A stretch of DNA of 64,000 nucleotides from Paenibacillus zeisoli (GCF_003994465.1 NZ_RZNX01000002.1:395444-459443); one strand, 5' to 3'; shown: positions 17,373 to 26,217, counted from the first letter of the stretch. The notes: generated from the sequence alone by a model not told the origin. Numbers and translations: made by a program.

Positions 17373-17403
17373 TATATATCTCTAGCTAAGATCCAGCTGG
17401 AGA

Positions 17404-19419
17404 TCAATGTACCTGATCCAGCAGACGGTACGCCTCTTCCTTCGTCTTCACAGCAAGCAGCGCTTCCCGGAATGAATCGTCCATCAGCTTGCGGGACAGC
17501 ATTTGCAGCACCTTGAGGTGTGCGTTCTCCTTGCTGCTGCGCGGCACGGCGATCATGAAGATCAGCTTGGCTTCGCTTCCGTCCAGACTTTTCCAGTCCA
17601 CTCCATTCTGCTTGATGCCAAACACCACGCTTGGCTTCAGTACAGCATCCGACTTGCCGTGAGGAATGGCGATATTCAGGCCGATGCCTGTCGAGCTTTC
17701 TTCTTCGCGGGCCAAGATGGCCTTTTTGAAGTCACCAGCAGAGCGCACGGCTCCGTTTCTCTCCAATGTTTCAATCATTTCATCAATCACAGCATCCCGG
17801 GAGTCTCCCGCAAGATCCAGATCAATTAAATCCATAGTCAAAATATCCGTCAATTTCTCAATATGAACGGCTGGCGCCTCGTCCCCGGTTCGTTCTTGGG
17901 CTGAGCCTGTCGATACAGGTGTCGGCACGACAGCTGATAAGGATGCCGTTACAGGTTCTGTCTCCACGCCCTTTGCGGCAGAGCTTGCAGGAGATCCAAG
18001 CGCAGCTTCCCCAGCCACTGCCGGAGCGCCAATATCCTTCTTCAGCAGACTGATCATCCCCACCGTCACGGCCGCACCTACAATCACGGCGATGAAGAAC
18101 ATGAGCACATGGTCCACTGCGCCCAGCACGGCCACAATCGGTCCGCCATGGGCGACTCGGTCACCCACATGTCCGAGCATCGCGATCACCGATCCGGTCA
18201 TCGATCCCACCATGATACTTGGAATAACCCGAAGCGGGTCCTGTGCTGCAAATGGAATTGCGCCCTCTGTAATCCCGAAAAGCCCCATGGTGAACGAAGC
18301 TTTACCGGCCTCCCGTTCAGACCGCTCAAATTTACGTTTGTTGATCATGGCCGCAAGCCCCATCCCAATCGGGGGAATACAAATCGCTGCAGCGATCGGA
18401 CCCATAATTTCGTAGTTGCCCTCTCCGATCATGGCCGAACCGAACAGGAATGCCACCTTGTTCACCGGACCGCCCATATCAAAGGAGATCATGGCGCCCA
18501 GGATCAGAGCCAGCAGAATGGAGCTGGTACCTTGCATACCTGCCAGCCACCCGGTCAAAGCTTCGAACAGCTGCGCAATTGGAGATCCAATCACGAATAC
18601 AAAGATCAACCCTACAATCAATGAAGCCAATATAGGAATAACAATAATAGGCATAATCGGCTGCAGCGCTCTCGGAACCTTCAATTTCTTGATTCCAAGC
18701 GCCACATACCCCGCCAGGAAACCGGCGATAATTCCGCCGATAAATCCGGCTCCCGCTTCACTTCCATAGAAGCTGCCATTGGCCGCGATGAAGCCTCCGA
18801 CCATACCTGGAGCAAGACCGGGTCTGTCCGCAATACTCATCGCGATGAAGCCTGCCAATATAGGCACCATGAAGGTAAAAGCCGCCCCCCCGACATCCTG
18901 AATCGTCTTCCAGAAGGAGCCTTCCGGGATGACCAGGCCGCCCGGCGTCTTCTGTCCGCCGAGGGTCAGTGCGATGGCGATCAGGAGACCCCCGATCACG
19001 ATAAAGGGCACCATATAAGATACCCCGTTCATCAAATGGCGGTACACTGGGTTCTGCTTCGATTTCTTCTCCTGCTTGATATCCTCAGCCGATCTAAGCT
19101 GGGCCCGGTAGACGGGAACATCCCCGCTGATCACCCGCTGGATCAGTTCTTCTGGATGGCGGATCCCTTCCTGTACGCCAACCTCAAGCAGTTTTTTGCC
19201 GACGAACCGGTCCTTCACCACCGTCTTATCTGCTGCAATAATGATCCCGTCCGCTTCACGGATATCCTGCTCCGTCAGCTCATTCTCAACACCGATCGAG
19301 CCCTGAGTCTCGACCTTCATCTCAATGCCAAGCTTGGCTGCCGCCCGCTGAAGGTTCTCGGCTGCCATATACGTATGTGCAATTCCGTTAGGACATGAGG
19401 TAATCGCTAATATCTTCAT
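17404..19419 (-). CDS. manP: PTS fructose/mannose permease EIIBCA (ManP-like)
   Basis: A 671-residue multidomain permease in the order IIB-IIC-IIA. ATG 19419 has AGGAG with seven-base spacing. IIB: AITSCPNGIAHTYMA, with the phosphorylated Cys near residue 9. IIC covers about 130-460 with GFIAANGSFYGSEAGAGFIGG and FGITEGAIPFAAQDPLRVIP. IIA follows a Pro/Ser/Ala linker and contains IAIPHGKSDAV, with the active His. The BCA order is that of B. subtilis ManP, whereas FruA is ABC; that and the adjacent ManR-like gene favour mannose, but fructose remains possible. No manA isomerase is adjacent. A cre-like site sits 22 bases upstream of the start. Confidence 0.82.
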   Translation of the reverse strand: MKILAITSCPNGIAHTYMAAENLQRAAAKLGIEMKVETQGSIGVENELTEQDIREADGIIIAADKTVVKDRFVGKKLLEVGVQEGIRHPEELIQRVISGDVPVYRAQLRSAEDIKQEKKSKQNPVYRHLMNGVSYMVPFIVIGGLLIAIALTLGGQKTPGGLVIPEGSFWKTIQDVGGAAFTFMVPILAGFIAMSIADRPGLAPGMVGGFIAANGSFYGSEAGAGFIGGIIAGFLAGYVALGIKKLKVPRALQPIMPIIVIPILASLIVGLIFVFVIGSPIAQLFEALTGWLAGMQGTSSILLALILGAMISFDMGGPVNKVAFLFGSAMIGEGNYEIMGPIAAAICIPPIGMGLAAMINKRKFERSEREAGKASFTMGLFGITEGAIPFAAQDPLRVIPSIMVGSMTGSVIAMLGHVGDRVAHGGPIVAVLGAVDHVLMFFIAVIVGAAVTVGMISLLKKDIGAPAVAGEAALGSPASSAAKGVETEPVTASLSAVVPTPVSTGSAQERTGDEAPAVHIEKLTDILTMDLIDLDLAGDSRDAVIDEMIETLERNGAVRSAGDFKKAILAREEESSTGIGLNIAIPHGKSDAVLKPSVVFGIKQNGVDWKSLDGSEAKLIFMIAVPRSSKENAHLKVLQMLSRKLMDDSFREALLAVKTKEEAYRLLDQVH

Positions 19420-19440
19420 GGTCATTCTCCTTTGCCTTAA

Positions 19441-19454
19441 TGTTTCCGCTTACA
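19441..19454. promoter_or_regulatory. cre-like site upstream of the PTS gene
   Basis: The minus-strand form TGTAAGCGGAAACA closely matches TGTAARCGYTWNCA in its left half. It lies between the presumed promoter and the manP start, where CcpA binding would block elongation or initiation. Confidence 0.5.
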
Positions 19455-19500
19455 TTTTAAGTATAAACACCTGACGTGCTGCTATCTGGCTAATTTATTA

Positions 19501-19513
19501 CCGGAACTTCCGG
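19501..19513. promoter_or_regulatory. Candidate activator operator
   Basis: CCGGAA-C-TTCCGG, a perfect six-base palindrome 82 bases upstream of manP, between it and the manR terminator. It is a plausible ManR binding site; no known ManR consensus was checked. Confidence 0.4.
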
Positions 19514-19540
19514 AAATATTGCGCTTCAAATGCTTGCCAC

Positions 19541-19573
19541 AAAAAAAGCAGGACCCCAAGGTCCCGCCTGCTG
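19541..19573 (-). terminator. Terminator of the manR-like gene
   Basis: GCAGGC...GTCCTGC hairpin followed by TTTTTTT on the minus strand. It means manP is transcribed from its own promoter. Confidence 0.8.
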
Positions 19574-19585
19574 CTTCATCTATAA

Positions 19586-21517
19586 CTACGCTGAACCTGA
19601 TTCACCCTTCAGCCTGCTTAGGAATTTCATCACGTCAGTCTCTTTGGACAAAGCGCTCACATAAGCCGGACGCTCACTGAGCAGGGACAATTCGCTGAAC
19701 AGCTGCCGGACTTCTTCCCGCTCCTCATTCTGCACGGCGAGCATGAATACAAGCTGCACCTTCTCGCTTCCCCAGGCAAGCGGTTGTTTTAAGGTGGCGA
19801 TCGCAATGGCTGAATGCCGGATCAACTGAGGACTGCCGTGAGGAATAGCAATGCCGCCTCCGATAGTTGTAGCCGACATCTTCTCCCTAGCCAACGCGCT
19901 GAGCGAATATCCTGATCTCACATACCCCTTATCCGTAAGCACTTCGGACAGCTTGGCGATGATCTGTTCCGGCTGCGCGTCCTCCTGCTGGAGAAGGACC
20001 AGAAATGGCGTTGTATATTTCAAGAAGGAGGAATCTTGCCTTGTGCCTTGATCATCTAGCTGTCTAATCTCCTCTTCAAGTCTCCGCTCGTCCTTCGCCT
20101 CAAGGAGGGGAGAGACCAGAATGTGCGGAATCTTCAGTTCAGGAAGCGCCACCGTAGCAATAACCAGATCCACCTCATGATCCGCCAAATACTCGGGGAC
20201 TTCGGATCTGGCCATAGACGCCATAACCTGCACAGATGGAAATTTCCGTTCGATCTTCGATCTAAGCAGCTGGGACATGCCAATACCCATGTGGCATACA
20301 ATGATCACCCTCCTCGGAGGGGTTCTCTCTTGATGCAGCCGTTCAATCGAGGCCTGAAAGTGCAGGGTCAAGTAAGCGACCTCCTCCTCGGGGATGGAGA
20401 CGTGAAGTATTTCAGCAAGCTCTCCCAGCGCCAGAATGACCCTGTCGAACATATAAGGATACATTTTCTTGATCTCGGCCAGCATGGGGTTCGATACCGG
20501 CAGACCATAACGAAGACGGTTCAAGGTCGCGTATAAGTGGACCTTCAAGCCATTCATCAGCACCTCATCTTCGGAGAATTGAACTCCGCTCAGCTCGGAC
20601 AGCCTGTGGGTCAGCTGATCCACCAGACCGGAGAGGTGTGAATCCGGATTCTCCTCACGATAGTGATACTTTCCGCCAAGCAGATGTAAGGCTAGGTAAG
20701 CGGCTTCCTCCCGGGGAAAAGCCACAGCAAATACCGGTCTCAGGCCCTGCAGAAATTCCTCCGCCCAGGCAAACTCCACTTTTTCCTGTAATAATTCAAT
20801 TTCCTGTTCGGGGAGAGCGATCGGCTGTTTGAGCTTGGTCCGTTTGATCATCAGCAGGATATGCAGAATCAGGCTCTCAAAGGCTTCATCCGTGAACGGA
20901 AGGGAATGCCGCTTCTGCAGGACTCTTAATTCATGATAGACGGCGGATACCTCATGCGGCTCAAACTGCTTCCTCAGCATCTGGCCCGTTAGCTCCGGGC
21001 TGTCAATCAACTGATCCAGACGGGCGAGAGCCGCCCGTTTGTTCTTCTCGGAACCTTCCACCACAAGGCCCACTCTATGCCTAGAGATTAAGGTCAGATC
21101 AAATCGCTGCAGCCAAGCCTCAATGGTGTCCATATCCTTGCGAATGACCGTTTTGTGCACAAAATACTCCGCCGCCAGCCCCTGAAGAGGAATAGGCCTC
21201 GTATCCATCAGAAGCCGGTAAGCCAACTGCAGGACTCTTTCCTCGTCAGACTCCCGCCGGGGTCTGTCCTCTCCCGCATACAGCCTGTGGAACAGCTCAG
21301 CCTGATCGGCTTCGTCAATCTCCAGATAGATACCCAGACCCGGTTTTCTCACCAGACTGGCGCCCGAGTTCTTGTCTACATAGGCTTCAATCACCTTCAG
21401 ATCGCTCCGGATGGTCTTCTCCGAGCATCCTACCTGATCAGCAAGATCCTGAACTAACCAGAGTCGGTTCTCTTCCGTTAGCAGCATGCGTAGAATTTCT
21501 TTTTGCCTATTGTTCAT
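19586..21517 (-). CDS. manR: ManR/MtlR-type PRD transcriptional activator
   Basis: A 643-residue regulator. ATG 21517 has AGGTG upstream; GTG 21526 would overlap it. Order: N-terminal HTH pair (MLLTEENRLWLVQDLADQVGCSEKTIRSDLKVI), two PTS-regulation domains between about 200 and 400, an EIIB-like domain (VCHMGIGMSQLLRSKIERKF, Cys near residue 410) and a C-terminal EIIA domain with GGGIAIPHGSPQLI. This layout and length match B. subtilis ManR, which activates manP when dephosphorylated at the EIIA/EIIB sites. The adjacent manP-like gene is its obvious target. Confidence 0.87.
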   Translation of the reverse strand: MNNRQKEILRMLLTEENRLWLVQDLADQVGCSEKTIRSDLKVIEAYVDKNSGASLVRKPGLGIYLEIDEADQAELFHRLYAGEDRPRRESDEERVLQLAYRLLMDTRPIPLQGLAAEYFVHKTVIRKDMDTIEAWLQRFDLTLISRHRVGLVVEGSEKNKRAALARLDQLIDSPELTGQMLRKQFEPHEVSAVYHELRVLQKRHSLPFTDEAFESLILHILLMIKRTKLKQPIALPEQEIELLQEKVEFAWAEEFLQGLRPVFAVAFPREEAAYLALHLLGGKYHYREENPDSHLSGLVDQLTHRLSELSGVQFSEDEVLMNGLKVHLYATLNRLRYGLPVSNPMLAEIKKMYPYMFDRVILALGELAEILHVSIPEEEVAYLTLHFQASIERLHQERTPPRRVIIVCHMGIGMSQLLRSKIERKFPSVQVMASMARSEVPEYLADHEVDLVIATVALPELKIPHILVSPLLEAKDERRLEEEIRQLDDQGTRQDSSFLKYTTPFLVLLQQEDAQPEQIIAKLSEVLTDKGYVRSGYSLSALAREKMSATTIGGGIAIPHGSPQLIRHSAIAIATLKQPLAWGSEKVQLVFMLAVQNEEREEVRQLFSELSLLSERPAYVSALSKETDVMKFLSRLKGESGSA

Positions 21518-21695
21518 CCGATTCACCTGTTATCCACTCTTATGGAGAGTTGGCCCTTATCAGGGCAGTAATATCTAACCTGTATCATAGCCCATGCCGC
21601 TGCACGAATCTATCATTTAAGGACACATCTTCAGTGAAAATTCAGGTTGCTCCGATATGATCAGACCATAGAACTGATTAGGTGGGGGCAGATTA

Positions 21696-22559
21696 ATGAA
21701 AAAAGTAACTTATGTAAAGTTTATACTGGATCTTCTCATGGCTCTGACATTTGTATTGCTGTTCAATAAGAGAGTGCTGGGGGGACTGGCCTTTCATGAG
21801 ATAGCGGGATTAGCCATTTCGGTGGCTTTTATTACGCACATTCTGCTGAATCTGAACTGGGTTATCAAAGTAACCGCCAAGCTGTTTGACCGCAAATTAC
21901 CCGGAATGACCCGGTTTAGTTATCTGCTGAACCTATTACTCTTAATTTCGATGACCTTTATTGTGGTAAGCGGGATACTGATATCCGAGATCGTATTCCC
22001 GGGCTTTCATATTGGAAACACACCGTGGTTCAAGATCTCCCATATCTCTGTTTCCTTCTTGGGGCTGATCTTAATCGGAGTTCACGTTGGACTGCACTGG
22101 AAGTGGGTCGTCAATGTCGCGAAAAAGATGGTACGAGTCAAATCCTCAAAAGCACCGCTCGGCATCATTGCCAAAGTGCTGGCAGCCCTTATTCTGTTAT
22201 TTGGCGGCTATCAGATGTATTCGACCCAATTTATCTCCAGAGTCCAGGGTATAGGGACCGTATTTAATATGACGGGGTCAGGAACCCCACCCGCCGGCTT
22301 CAAGCAGCGCGGAGGCGACTTACGCGGAGGTGATATGGGCGGCGAGAATCCGAACTTCGGAACGCGCCCGAATCGCATGGAGGGAGATCACCGGGAAGGT
22401 GGCTTTGGCGGCGGCAGTCCAAATGCGCTCGGAGTCATTCTGACTTACTTCGGCATCATGGGAGTGTTCGTCATTATTACTTATTATCTAACCAAACTAG
22501 GCAGCCGGAAAAAACGTAGAACCACAGCCTTATCTTCACCAGCAGAACTGGATTCCTAA
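21696..22559 (+). CDS. DUF4405-like membrane protein with Gly-rich loop
   Basis: A 287-residue membrane protein, ATG 21696 after GGTGGGGG. Five or six hydrophobic segments are visible. Conserved His residues lie in membrane helices (FHEIAGLAI, FITHILLNLNW, ISHISVSFLGL, GVHVGLHWKWV), as in DUF4405/cytochrome b561-like heme proteins. Residues about 195-235 form a polar Gly-rich insert (GGDLRGGDMGGENPNFGTRPN). A role in heme-linked electron transfer is inferred only from the His positions. It stands alone with a terminator downstream. Confidence 0.7.
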   Translation: MKKVTYVKFILDLLMALTFVLLFNKRVLGGLAFHEIAGLAISVAFITHILLNLNWVIKVTAKLFDRKLPGMTRFSYLLNLLLLISMTFIVVSGILISEIVFPGFHIGNTPWFKISHISVSFLGLILIGVHVGLHWKWVVNVAKKMVRVKSSKAPLGIIAKVLAALILLFGGYQMYSTQFISRVQGIGTVFNMTGSGTPPAGFKQRGGDLRGGDMGGENPNFGTRPNRMEGDHREGGFGGGSPNALGVILTYFGIMGVFVIITYYLTKLGSRKKRRTTALSSPAELDS

Positions 22560-22570
22560 TATATACAGAA

Positions 22571-22597
22571 GAAGCCCCCTGTTAGCACAGGGGGTTT
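22571..22597 (+). terminator. Rho-independent terminator
   Basis: AAGCCCCCTGT at 22572-22582 pairs with ACAGGGGGTTT near 22587-22597. Confidence 0.8.
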
Positions 22598-22702
22598 GTA
22601 TTATCTTCGGGGCAGACTATAGATGGGGGTTTCTGATCACCCTCGTCCTAAGCGTAACGGGCAAGTCTTGTGGAGTTCCTTAACTTGCAATCATGCTTAA
22701 GC

Positions 22703-23368
22703 TCAGCGTGCCATCTCTAACGTCAAGGTAGACTCATGCAGACTCAGTAGCTCATTTAAAGTAATCCGATCGACCACCTCGTATCCCTTGCCCGCTCCTC
22801 TTGGTCTTATGACGACTGTACCGAGATTCGGGATATCCCCAAGGCCAACCCCCTTGGGGAAGCCGTGGGCAACGATGACCTTGTTGGTCCCTGCAGGCTG
22901 GGCCTGCTCAAGCCCTGTAGAGAGGGCGGCAAGCGTACTGGCCTGCTCAGCCGGGGTTACCTGTCCACTTAAACTGTAAATTTTCACCCAGAAGGGATCG
23001 ACCTGAACATTTCCTTTCCCGAATGCTAGTTCCGCAGATTCTCTTGTTCGGCAGAATGGACTTGCTTGAATTGGAGTCTGAACGGGGATCTTCAAGCTTC
23101 TCAGCACTTCCCCGTACAGCTTGGCCTGTCTTCTGCCTTCTTCCGTGAGATTTCTCTGGGTTATACATTTTCCAAAATCGAGATTGGGCTGATCTTCGCC
23201 CACTCCAGCTTCCCCGTGTCTGACGTATAGAATATATCCGCCCTCACGAAGGGAACTTAGCAGCGCAGGGTTGATCCGATTCCCCTCTGCCTTACTCTCT
23301 TCAGCGCCGATGGTTGCTGGAATTATAAGCAGCAGCATTAACATGCAAATACCTAGCAGCTTTCTCAT
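22703..23368 (-). CDS. Secreted histidine-phosphatase-superfamily protein
   Basis: A 221-residue protein with an N-terminal signal peptide (MRKLLGICMLMLLLIIPATIGA). The phosphatase core is present: YILYVRHGEAGVG (catalytic His), an Arg in SPFCRTRESAELAFG, and the second His in VIVAHGFPKG. This is a branch-1 histidine phosphatase exported or held at the membrane. The substrate is unknown. Secreted relatives hydrolyse sugar phosphates or act in polysaccharide loci; there is no such locus here. ATG 23368 follows AAGGAG. Confidence 0.85.
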   Translation of the reverse strand: MRKLLGICMLMLLLIIPATIGAEESKAEGNRINPALLSSLREGGYILYVRHGEAGVGEDQPNLDFGKCITQRNLTEEGRRQAKLYGEVLRSLKIPVQTPIQASPFCRTRESAELAFGKGNVQVDPFWVKIYSLSGQVTPAEQASTLAALSTGLEQAQPAGTNKVIVAHGFPKGVGLGDIPNLGTVVIRPRGAGKGYEVVDRITLNELLSLHESTLTLEMAR

Positions 23369-23483
23369 TCATTTATCTCCTTCCGCGGACAGCGACTTTT
23401 GTAGGTATCGTGTGCATTTGGAGGTCCAATTAAACATACGCATTTCATAGTTCTAGTTTGACAAATAAAATGATTTGAGCTAA

Positions 23484-23501
23484 TTTGTATGTACAAGCAA
23501 A
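23484..23501. promoter_or_regulatory. MarR operator, copy 1
   Basis: The palindrome form TTTGnnTGTACAnnCAAA is found here as TTTGTATGTACAAGCAAA, 19 bases upstream of the MarR start, after a TTGACA -35 at 23458-23463. Confidence 0.7.
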
Positions 23502-23519
23502 AATTAAGGGGTTTTTATT

Positions 23520-23942
23520 TTGATAGATTACTTTTTTGAAAATTGCCTATACTTCACTGTTAACAAGCTATCTCGTGCGATAACCAAGATGGCTGAAGAG
23601 TCGTTTAGGAAGACGGGATTATCTCCTACTCATGCCTTTCTGATGATGCTGGTCATTGAGAAGCCGGGAATATCACAGTCAGAGCTGGCAGAGAACCTCC
23701 ACCTTAAGCCTTCTACGATTACACGTCTTGTCGATAAGCTGGTCGTAAAAGGACTGATTGAGCGAAAATCGGAAGGGAAAAGGTCATTAAATTACCCGAC
23801 TGAGCAAGGTTCAGCGATTCTTAAAGAAATTAAAGATGGCTGGAAGGTCCTGTTGCATGCTTATTCAGATATTTTGGGCGAAGAAGAAGGTAAGGCCCTC
23901 AACAAACTAATCCATGAAGCGGGCAATAAGCTAGAAAAATAA
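23520..23942 (+). CDS. MarR-family redox-type regulator
   Basis: A 140-residue MarR protein starting at TTG 23520 with AAGGGG upstream. It has the winged helix LSPTHAFLMMLVIEKPGISQSELAENLHLKPSTITRLVDKLVVKGLIERKSEGKRSLNYPTEQG. Cys9 in NCLYFTVNKLSR lies where OhrR/SarZ/MgrA-type MarR proteins carry their redox Cys. The operator upstream recurs before the oxidoreductase gene at 24044, so it likely represses both and responds to electrophiles or oxidants. Confidence 0.85.
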   Translation: MIDYFFENCLYFTVNKLSRAITKMAEESFRKTGLSPTHAFLMMLVIEKPGISQSELAENLHLKPSTITRLVDKLVVKGLIERKSEGKRSLNYPTEQGSAILKEIKDGWKVLLHAYSDILGEEEGKALNKLIHEAGNKLEK

Positions 23943-23950
23943 TAAATAGA

Positions 23951-23988
23951 AAGCCTTGGATGAATACTAAATGTATTAGGACAGGCTT
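23951..23988 (+). terminator. Terminator after the MarR gene
   Basis: AAGCCT at 23951-23956 pairs with AGGCTT at 23983-23988 with internal AATAC/GTATT pairing, then CTCTTCCCCTTTTTC. Confidence 0.55.
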
Positions 23989-24004
23989 CTCTTCCCCTTT
24001 TTCA

Positions 24005-24022
24005 TTTGCTTGTACAAACAAT
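24005..24022. promoter_or_regulatory. MarR operator, copy 2
   Basis: TTTGCTTGTACAAACAAT, the same TTTGnnTGTACAnnCAAA pattern as copy 1 with one mismatch, 21 bases upstream of the oxidoreductase start. Confidence 0.7.
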
Positions 24023-24043
24023 AAATAACGGAGGCATGATAAT

Positions 24044-24583
24044 ATGAAAACTTTAGTTCTCGTTGCACACCCGAATTTGGAGCAGTCAAAAGTTAACAAG
24101 GCGTGGATGAACCGGCTTGAGCAGGAAGAAAATGTTACAGTCCACAATCTATATTCGATTTACCCGAACTTTGAGATCGATGTAGAACAGGAACAGCAGC
24201 TATTATTAGAGCATGATCGCATTGTTCTGCAATTCCCCTTCTATTGGTACAGCTCACCTGCACTGTTGAAGCAGTGGCAGGATGCTGTGTTAACCTATGG
24301 TTTTGCCTATGGTTCAACCGGGACGAAGCTTCAGGGAAAAGAGTTCATGCTTGCCATTTCATCTGGAGGGGCGGCTGAAGCTTACCAGGCTGGTGGTTAC
24401 AATCATTATTCCATGAGCGAATTAACTCGTCCATTCCAGGCAACCGCGAACCTTTGCGGCATGCATTTCCTGCCTTCCTTCCTCCTACAAGGAGTGATGA
24501 CACTCACGGAAGAGAAGGTTCAGCATAGCGCTGAAGCCCTTGCGGCTTATGTAACGAATCCAAGTTTGCGGGCAGACCAGTAA
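24044..24583 (+). CDS. NAD(P)H-dependent oxidoreductase (flavodoxin-like, YwrO/KefF family)
   Basis: A 179-residue flavodoxin-fold quinone reductase. Motifs: LVLVAHPNLEQSKVNKAW for the FMN phosphate loop, IVLQFPFYWYSSPALLKQWQDAVLTYGFAYG for the flavin ring, and AISSGGAAEAYQAGG. Such enzymes reduce quinones by two electrons with NAD(P)H. With the redox-type MarR it forms a quinone or electrophile defence pair. ATG 24044 has GGAGG upstream. Confidence 0.9.
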   Translation: MKTLVLVAHPNLEQSKVNKAWMNRLEQEENVTVHNLYSIYPNFEIDVEQEQQLLLEHDRIVLQFPFYWYSSPALLKQWQDAVLTYGFAYGSTGTKLQGKEFMLAISSGGAAEAYQAGGYNHYSMSELTRPFQATANLCGMHFLPSFLLQGVMTLTEEKVQHSAEALAAYVTNPSLRADQ

Positions 24584-24620
24584 AGATAGACATGAATAGT
24601 AGACGCTTAAGTCTATATTT

Positions 24621-24648
24621 TTAACATTGCACATACATTACCAAAACA
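24621..24648 (+). promoter_or_regulatory. Candidate PhoP box upstream of phytase
   Basis: TTAACA at 24621, CATACA at 24632 and AAAACA at 24643 recur every 11 bases, the spacing of PhoP direct repeats TT(A/C/T)ACA. A -10-like TATACT follows at 24658. Confidence 0.4.
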
Positions 24649-24695
24649 CTTCTCTTCTATACTTGGTAAAAAAGTATAAAGGGGATTATGTCCAC

Positions 24696-26093
24696 ATGTC
24701 GAAAGTCAAAGTTCTGCTCGCTTCCACTCTACTCGCAGGGATGCTGGTACCTGCCGCGAGCGCTGCATCAAACAGCACCGACTACGTCGGTCTGCGCCAG
24801 TCACTTGAGAATATCGGGGCCAGTATCCATTGGGATAGCAAGGACATGGCGGCTTCATTCAAGCTGTCCAATGGCATCACCGGTCTCGTTACCATTGATA
24901 AGTCGAATTATCGCCTGGCTGGACAAGAAGTTCAGCTGGCCCAGCCGATCAAGCTGGTTAACGGCAAGACGGTGATTCCGGCTTCCCTTCTTCAGAGCAT
25001 CCTTGCGGAGAACAGCAAGTACCGGGATCCCAAGGACGCGATCCCTACCTTCACTGTGAAGGCTCAAGGAGAGACCGAAGCCGTGGATTCCAAGTCCGGC
25101 GAGGATGCGGCTGACGACCCGGCGATCTGGCTGGATCCGCAGAATCCTGCCGGAAGCAAGCTAGTTGCTACGAACAAGGCCGGGGGTATCCTCGTCTATG
25201 ACATGAATGGCAAGCAGCTGCAATCCTACCCGGTCGGCAAGATGAACAACATCGACCTTCGTTATGACTTCCCGCTGGGCGGCCAGAAGGTAGATATCGT
25301 GGCAGCAACCAACCGGACGACGAACACTATTGATGTATTTACCATCACCGGCGCAACTGGCGAGCTTAAGAACGCCGTGGCTGAGCCAATCAAGTCCAAA
25401 ATGAGTGAAGTCTATGGTTTCAGCTTGTACCACAGTCTGAAGACCGGGAAGTTCTACGCTCTGGTACTCGGGAAGAAGGGTGAGTTCGAGCAGTACGAGC
25501 TGACCGATAACGGCAGCGGCAAAATCGCCGGCAAGCTGGTGCGCGAGTTCAAGCTCGGTTCCCAGTCCGAAGGGATGGTGGCCGACGATGAGTACGGCAA
25601 TATCTACATATCCGAGGAAGACGTGGCGATCTGGAAGTATGCTGCAGAACCGGACGGCGGAAATCAGCCTATATCTAAGGTCGACATTGCGGACGGACGC
25701 CGCCTGCAGGATGATATCGAAGGGCTTACCTTGTACTATGGCAAAGACGGCTCCGGTTATTTGCTCGCTTCCAGCCAAGGCAGCAACAGCTATGCCATTT
25801 ATAACCGCGCAGGAGACAACGCCTACATCAGCAATTTCACCATTGGAGATGGCGATCAGATTGATGGAACCAGCGAGACTGATGGCATCGATGTGCTCGG
25901 TGTGAACCTCGGGGACAAGTACCCGAACGGGGTCTTCGTATCCCAGGATGACGCCAATATGCAGGACGGCAAGAAGCTGAACCAGAACTTTAAAATGGTG
26001 AGCTGGGACCAAATTGCGAACGGCCCTGCCAGCAAGCTGGACTCCGGAAACGGTGCGAATCCTAGACAGCTGGTGAACCGTAATACGAAATAA
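24696..26093 (+). CDS. Secreted 3-phytase (beta-propeller) with N-terminal stalk domain
   Basis: A 465-residue secreted enzyme. The start ATG 24696 gives the signal peptide MSKVKVLLASTLLAGMLVPAASAAS. Residues about 28-110 are a copper-amine-oxidase-N/stalk-like domain (GLVTIDKSNYRLAGQEVQLAQPIKLVNGKTVIPASLLQSIL). The rest is a Bacillus-type beta-propeller phytase: SKSGEDAADDPAIWLDPQNP, LVATNKAGGILVYDMNGKQL, SEGMVADDEYGNIYISEED and DDIEGLTLYYGKDG. These carry the Ca-binding Asp/Glu residues. It hydrolyses phytate extracellularly. Possible phosphate control is suggested by the upstream PhoP-like repeats. Confidence 0.88.
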   Translation: MSKVKVLLASTLLAGMLVPAASAASNSTDYVGLRQSLENIGASIHWDSKDMAASFKLSNGITGLVTIDKSNYRLAGQEVQLAQPIKLVNGKTVIPASLLQSILAENSKYRDPKDAIPTFTVKAQGETEAVDSKSGEDAADDPAIWLDPQNPAGSKLVATNKAGGILVYDMNGKQLQSYPVGKMNNIDLRYDFPLGGQKVDIVAATNRTTNTIDVFTITGATGELKNAVAEPIKSKMSEVYGFSLYHSLKTGKFYALVLGKKGEFEQYELTDNGSGKIAGKLVREFKLGSQSEGMVADDEYGNIYISEEDVAIWKYAAEPDGGNQPISKVDIADGRRLQDDIEGLTLYYGKDGSGYLLASSQGSNSYAIYNRAGDNAYISNFTIGDGDQIDGTSETDGIDVLGVNLGDKYPNGVFVSQDDANMQDGKKLNQNFKMVSWDQIANGPASKLDSGNGANPRQLVNRNTK

Positions 26094-26133
26094 CTAAGGC
26101 CGGCTGGCCTCAGCCAGGCTAAAGAAGGACATA

Positions 26134-26186
26134 TACTCCAACTGCCCGAATTATATTTAGATAATCGGCGGTTGGAGTATTTTTTA
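26134..26186 (+). terminator. Rho-independent terminator of the phytase gene
   Basis: TACTCCAAC at 26134-26142 pairs with GTTGGAGTA at 26171-26179 with inner pairing, followed by TTTTTT. Confidence 0.85.
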
Positions 26187-26217
26187 TTGAAGACAGATGA
26201 CCTAAGGGGGAAGTTCC

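Noticed and set aside
18109..18624. Open frames opposite the PTS permease
   Set aside because: They are low-complexity shadows of the IIC membrane segments.
25161..26012. 283-residue open frame opposite the phytase gene
   Set aside because: The phytase frame has clear motifs, a signal peptide and a terminator. The opposing frame is a GC-bias artefact.
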